This document shows positions 5,097 through 7,577 of a stretch of 7,577 nt of DNA, one piece after another (the stretch's first letter is position 1; every line of letters starts with the position of its first letter). Origin of the DNA: Vibrio nitrifigilis (GTDB taxonomy: Bacteria; Pseudomonadota; Gammaproteobacteria; Enterobacterales; Vibrionaceae); assembly GCF_015686695.1 (NCBI RefSeq), contig NZ_JADPMR010000011.1, forward strand, positions 1 to 7,577, written 5' to 3'. The translations under genes and the position numbers were made by a program. The notes under the pieces are model-generated. The model saw nothing but the letters and a program-made list of their open reading frames with translations, ran no database searches and was not told the DNA's origin.

Positions 5097-5111
5097 CAAA
5101 TCTACGATTTG
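5097..5111. other. Natural small hairpin at the unit junction
   Basis: CAAATC and GATTTG form a 6-bp stem with a TAC loop. This is the undisturbed version of the site where copy 1 folds back into copy 2, and copy 1 also begins 14 nt from it. It is a candidate replication terminus or nick region, or simply a snap-back hotspot. Confidence 0.55.
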
Positions 5112-5132
5112 CGAGGGGTGTAGTACCTAAAA

Positions 5133-5161
5133 TTTACGCATTAAACCAGCCCCAATATGAC
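5133..5161 (+). promoter_or_regulatory. Candidate promoter of the 36-aa gene, copy 3
   Basis: TTTACG, a 17-bp spacer and TATGAC, as in copy 2. Lies just after the natural unit-junction hairpin. Confidence 0.35.
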
Positions 5162-5287
5162 CGGCTAAAAAAAGCTAAAACAGATATTTTGGCGCCAAGT
5201 TCCATGGCATTTAAGCCAATAACGGCGATTGAGTTAGGAATATTTCCACGTTACATTGCAACAAAAGAATAAAGAGAAGGCTTACGA

Positions 5288-5398
5288 ATGAAGAACCCAA
5301 CAAATTGGCTACTAGACAACATCGTTCAACTGACAGCTGCAGTAACAATCGCAGGCGTTGTGGCCGTGATCGCCTATGCCTACACGTATACGCTCTAA
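5288..5398 (+). CDS. 36-aa single-span membrane peptide, copy 3
   Basis: Identical to 2729-2839, with the same GAGAAGG and spacing. Conservation of the frame in all three copies, including copy 1, supports the call. Confidence 0.75.
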   Translation: MKNPTNWLLDNIVQLTAAVTIAGVVAVIAYAYTYTL

Positions 5399-5430
5399 AC
5401 CCAAGTACAACAAAGGTTTGAGGGGAAAAC

Positions 5431-5507
5431 GTGCACGGCGATAATTTAAGCTGTGCACACCCAAAAGCCTTCCCGTAAAAGGACTAAATACCAGCAGTGT
5501 AAACTGC
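5431..5507. other. Stem-loops between the 36-aa gene and the RNA, copy 3
   Basis: Third unchanged copy of the GTGCAC pair and the GCAGT/ACTGC hairpin. Confidence 0.45.
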
Positions 5508-5519
5508 GTTAGGTGTGAT

Positions 5520-6018
5520 AAAAAAATAGTAAGAACGAGCACTCATGATGGACAATATGTGGACGGCAAGCCGACCAACAGATTGCCCACAATCGTTAAG
5601 AGAGATCGAGAGAATGGAACGCTTGCGCTCCGCGCACAACAAGTGTTTTTTTTGTAGGAAAACAGCCTTTCGGCTGCGCCGACCCCTACCAAATTCGCAA
5701 TGAATTTTGGCATCATTTATGGTCGCTTTCCGTTGGAGTTTTGTCTCTTACCCTTTCGGGCTGCCCTGCGCTGTGAGTAAAGCTTTCGCCCCCATCCGAG
5801 TCTCACAACATCTATCAGTTTTTCCTTTTCCGCTTGTCCCCATCTAGCAGCTACAACGGGGCGGTGTTATCGTGCTTTCGCAAGTTCTGATAAATGCCTT
5901 TACCTGCCACCTTTCGGACTTCCCTTGGTCGGTGGCTAATGTGCGTCGCTCTATCCAATAAACATCTTGAATCCAAATAGAGGGCAGGAAACTTACAGAG
6001 GTCTTGAAGTGCTCTTAC
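5520..6018 (-). ncRNA. Large structured RNA, RNase P RNA-like, copy 3
   Basis: Matches copy 2 at the 2559-base offset, so all the proposed helices are present. Confidence 0.6.
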
Positions 6019-6046
6019 ATAATGACTATCATGAAAGGACTTACAA
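6019..6046 (-). promoter_or_regulatory. Candidate promoter of the structured RNA, copy 3
   Basis: Same candidate promoter at the tandem offset. Confidence 0.35.
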
Positions 6047-6071
6047 AGGCCCTGAACCCGTAAGTATTCCG

Positions 6072-6101
6072 AAAAAACCACCGCGCCAACGGTGGTTTTT
6101 T
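6072..6101. terminator. Bidirectional intrinsic terminator, copy 3
   Basis: Unchanged third copy of the same terminator. Confidence 0.85.
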
Positions 6102-6125
6102 CACATCTGGAGAAAGGTTACGTCG

Positions 6126-6152
6126 AAAAAAAAAAGATCGCAAATGATCTTT
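6126..6152 (-). terminator. Intrinsic terminator of the small-gene run, copy 3
   Basis: Same stem, loop and T-run as copy 2, at the expected offset. Confidence 0.85.
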
Positions 6153-6217
6153 CTTCTGTTTCATAAACAGCCCCCGTCCTTATCAACCTTTAGTTTTATT
6201 TAACCGCATCTGTACAA

Positions 6218-6538
6218 TCAATACCAAAACCCATACGGGATTTGCCTTGGATCAGCAGGTAAGTCTCTTAATGTATATTCATCTTGGAGATATTTCTTTA
6301 CGAAATTTCGTCTTCTTGCTCCTTCCGGTGGTAACTCGCTAAGAATGTGAACGATATGCTGAACCGAAGGATCATTGAATCTGCGTCCTTGAAGTAAAAA
6401 ATCTTGTAATACAGGAATTAAATCCGAATACAATTCATCTGCACTACTTCTGTCGTCAAAAACGCCCTTCACCATCTTTAATAAAGTTATAAGAGGAGAG
6501 CCAGCTTTTAATTGTGAAATTATATTTGCAGTACTCAT
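6218..6538 (-). CDS. 106-aa soluble protein, copy 3
   Basis: Intact and identical to 3659-3979, with the same coupled start and downstream terminator. Function unknown. Confidence 0.85.
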   Translation of the reverse strand: MSTANIISQLKAGSPLITLLKMVKGVFDDRSSADELYSDLIPVLQDFLLQGRRFNDPSVQHIVHILSELPPEGARRRNFVKKYLQDEYTLRDLPADPRQIPYGFWY

Positions 6539-6900
6539 TTTTTGGCTTCCTTGATTAAAAGAATAAAGATAATGATATTGATGACCACGTCGTAAATAAA
6601 CGTCGACATAAAGTCTCTGCTATCTTGTTCAGTATACTTAAATAGAGGGTATAGGTAAGTTAGTAAAGTAATACAAACCATACAGTATGCTAGTATTTTC
6701 AATTGCTTACTTGAAAAAAGCGCTGCGCCTTTATAAATACCAAATAACGCAACCATGACAAGAAGAGAAATAAACATCCCTGCGCCATTGATTATTTTTT
6801 CAAACCAATCCCCAATAAATTGATACCCACTAGCAGATGAAAAAGCCAAAATAAAAACCGTAAATATAATTATTGATATATATTTTTCAGACCTAGCCAT
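6535..6900 (-). CDS. Small membrane protein with four predicted spans, copy 3
   Basis: Intact copy identical to 3976-4341. It has the same AAGGA ribosome binding site and the same ATGA overlap with the downstream 106-aa gene. Agreement of copies 2 and 3 sets the reading frame that copy 1 breaks. Confidence 0.85.
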   Translation of the reverse strand: MARSEKYISIIIFTVFILAFSSASGYQFIGDWFEKIINGAGMFISLLVMVALFGIYKGAALFSSKQLKILAYCMVCITLLTYLYPLFKYTEQDSRDFMSTFIYDVVINIIIFILLIKEAKK

Positions 6901-6930
6901 AAAAAAATCCTTCATAAAAAAAAGAGTCTA

Positions 6931-7020
6931 TCATGACCATTTAGGGGGCAAAAACTTGCTCGATGGAGACACACAGAGGGTCACATTATCCCTTTTATGT
7001 TCAATGGCCGGATTAAGCAT
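6931..7020 (-). CDS. Possible 29-aa peptide, copy 3
   Basis: Third unchanged copy of the 29-aa ORF; spacing to its neighbours as in copy 2. Confidence 0.25.
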   Translation of the reverse strand: MLNPAIEHKRDNVTLCVSPSSKFLPPKWS

Positions 7021-7042
7021 TCAAAACACCCTTTAGAGCCTC

Positions 7043-7198
7043 TCAAATGCTCGAGACGCGCTTTTTACACCCCAAACCACCCAACTCTATGCCCTGATCG
7101 TTTTGAAAGTTTACAACGCTTTTAGAGGGACTCAGAAAGGTAAAAACCTTAGATCTATTTGATGCGATTTTTCCCTCCAAAGCCTTAAAACTATACAT
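7043..7198 (-). CDS. Possible 51-aa protein, unknown function, copy 3
   Basis: Third identical copy of the 51-aa ORF, 2559 bases from copy 2. Function unknown. Confidence 0.4.
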   Translation of the reverse strand: MYSFKALEGKIASNRSKVFTFLSPSKSVVNFQNDQGIELGGLGCKKRVSSI

Positions 7199-7208
7199 TT
7201 TGTCCACA

Positions 7209-7259
7209 CATTGATGTCCCTGGTTAATTTGCGAAGCAATTTGACCAGGGACATCAATG
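7209..7259. other. Long hairpin, copy 3
   Basis: Exact third copy of the 51-nt hairpin, in the same orientation as copy 2. Confidence 0.85.
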
Positions 7260-7359
7260 CGACAAGCGAAGTGCGTCAGAAAATAGGAGAACTCTGCAAG
7301 ATAGAGGAATCGTTTTAGAAAAATAGAGGTTTTGAAATAAAGGAAATATGGAGGAAATT

Positions 7360-7577
7360 AGAATCTCTTAAGATTCTTAAGAGATTCTCTCAACCTATAA
7401 CAGAAGAATCTAATTAGAATCTGTCGAAAAATTCGAACATGCGTTTCCTTATATTTCAAGTACTTAACGAGAATCTTAAGAGATTCTTAAAGACAATTAT
7501 TTCTTTAAAATCATACAGTTAATCTCATGAGATTCTTATGAGAATCCAACAAGATTCCCTTGAGAATCTCTTAAGAA
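7360..7577. repeat. Phased half-site array, copy 3 (cut by window end)
   Basis: The 29-nt palindrome is at 7360-7388 and the remaining clusters follow as in copy 2. The window ends within the last half-site pair. Confidence 0.8.

Larger units (their letters stand above)
2549..5104 (-). repeat. Replicon unit, copy 2 (reverse complement of copy 1)
   Basis: A full-length copy read in the opposite direction, with all proteins intact, so it is the best reference copy. With copy 1 it makes a giant palindrome of about 5.09 kb. Within the first 60 bases it lacks three bases that copy 3 has (near 2563, 2574 and 2613), again single-base slips close to the fold-back point. Confidence 0.9.
5105..7577 (-). 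repeat. Replicon unit, copy 3 (tandem to copy 2, truncated by window end)
   Basis: A direct repeat of copy 2 at a constant offset of 2559 bases. Every feature pair checked (for example 2729/5288, 3659/6218, 3976/6535, 4650/7209) keeps this offset. It stops inside the half-site array, about 85 bases before the unit would close. The uninterrupted head-to-tail join at 5080-5110 is the only direct view of the closed circle in the window. Confidence 0.9.

Noticed and set aside
1..7577. A linear replicon with covalently closed hairpin ends
   Set aside because: Reading around such a molecule would alternate orientation at every unit, but copies 2 and 3 are joined head-to-tail in the same orientation.

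Overview
The window is about three copies of one 2.56 kb circular replicon, not 7.6 kb of unique sequence. Copy 1 (1-2547) reads in one orientation. The sequence then folds back on itself at a short hairpin centred on base 2548, and copy 2 (2549-5104) is the reverse complement. Copy 3 (5105-7577, cut off by the window end) follows copy 2 head-to-tail at a constant offset of 2559 bases. Copies 2 and 3 agree almost perfectly. Copy 1 differs mainly by one-base changes in homopolymers, which look like long-read errors. The head-to-tail join implies a small plasmid, phage or satellite circle. The inversion is probably a replication or sequencing fold-back.

In the copy 1 orientation the unit reads as follows. 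First comes a 222 bp array of 13 AGAATCT/AGATTCT half-sites in four clusters, spaced exactly 11 bp apart within each cluster (69-290). Next is a 51-nt near-perfect hairpin (390-440). A tight run of small genes follows: a 51-aa ORF, a 29-aa ORF, a 121-aa protein with four membrane segments, and a 106-aa soluble protein that overlaps the previous stop by ATGA. The run closes with an intrinsic terminator. After a second, bidirectional terminator lies a highly structured RNA of about 490 nt (1634-2124). On the opposite strand, convergent with the RNA, is a 36-aa single-span membrane peptide with a strong Shine-Dalgarno and a leader of about 120 nt.

The RNA is the most interesting element. Its 5' and 3' ends pair (P1). 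It has a long-range pseudoknot with the topology of RNase P helices P2 and P4, including a bulged U in a CR-I-like AAGUCC strand. It also has a CR-IV-like ACUCC...GACC...AAAU stretch, an internal loop with GGUAGG like the tRNA-CCA-binding L15 loop, a P18-like GAAA hairpin and five GAAA loops in total. I read it as a divergent RNase P RNA-like molecule on a mini-replicon, but some universal features (P3 in its normal place, the AGAA before CR-V) are not visible.

No protein Rep, integrase, relaxase or recognisable coat gene is visible, so replication must rely on host or helper proteins or on an unrecognised mechanism. The half-site array and the hairpin are the best origin or partition candidates. 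Shine-Dalgarno sequences and intrinsic terminators indicate a bacterial host; the sequence gives no safe taxonomic assignment.
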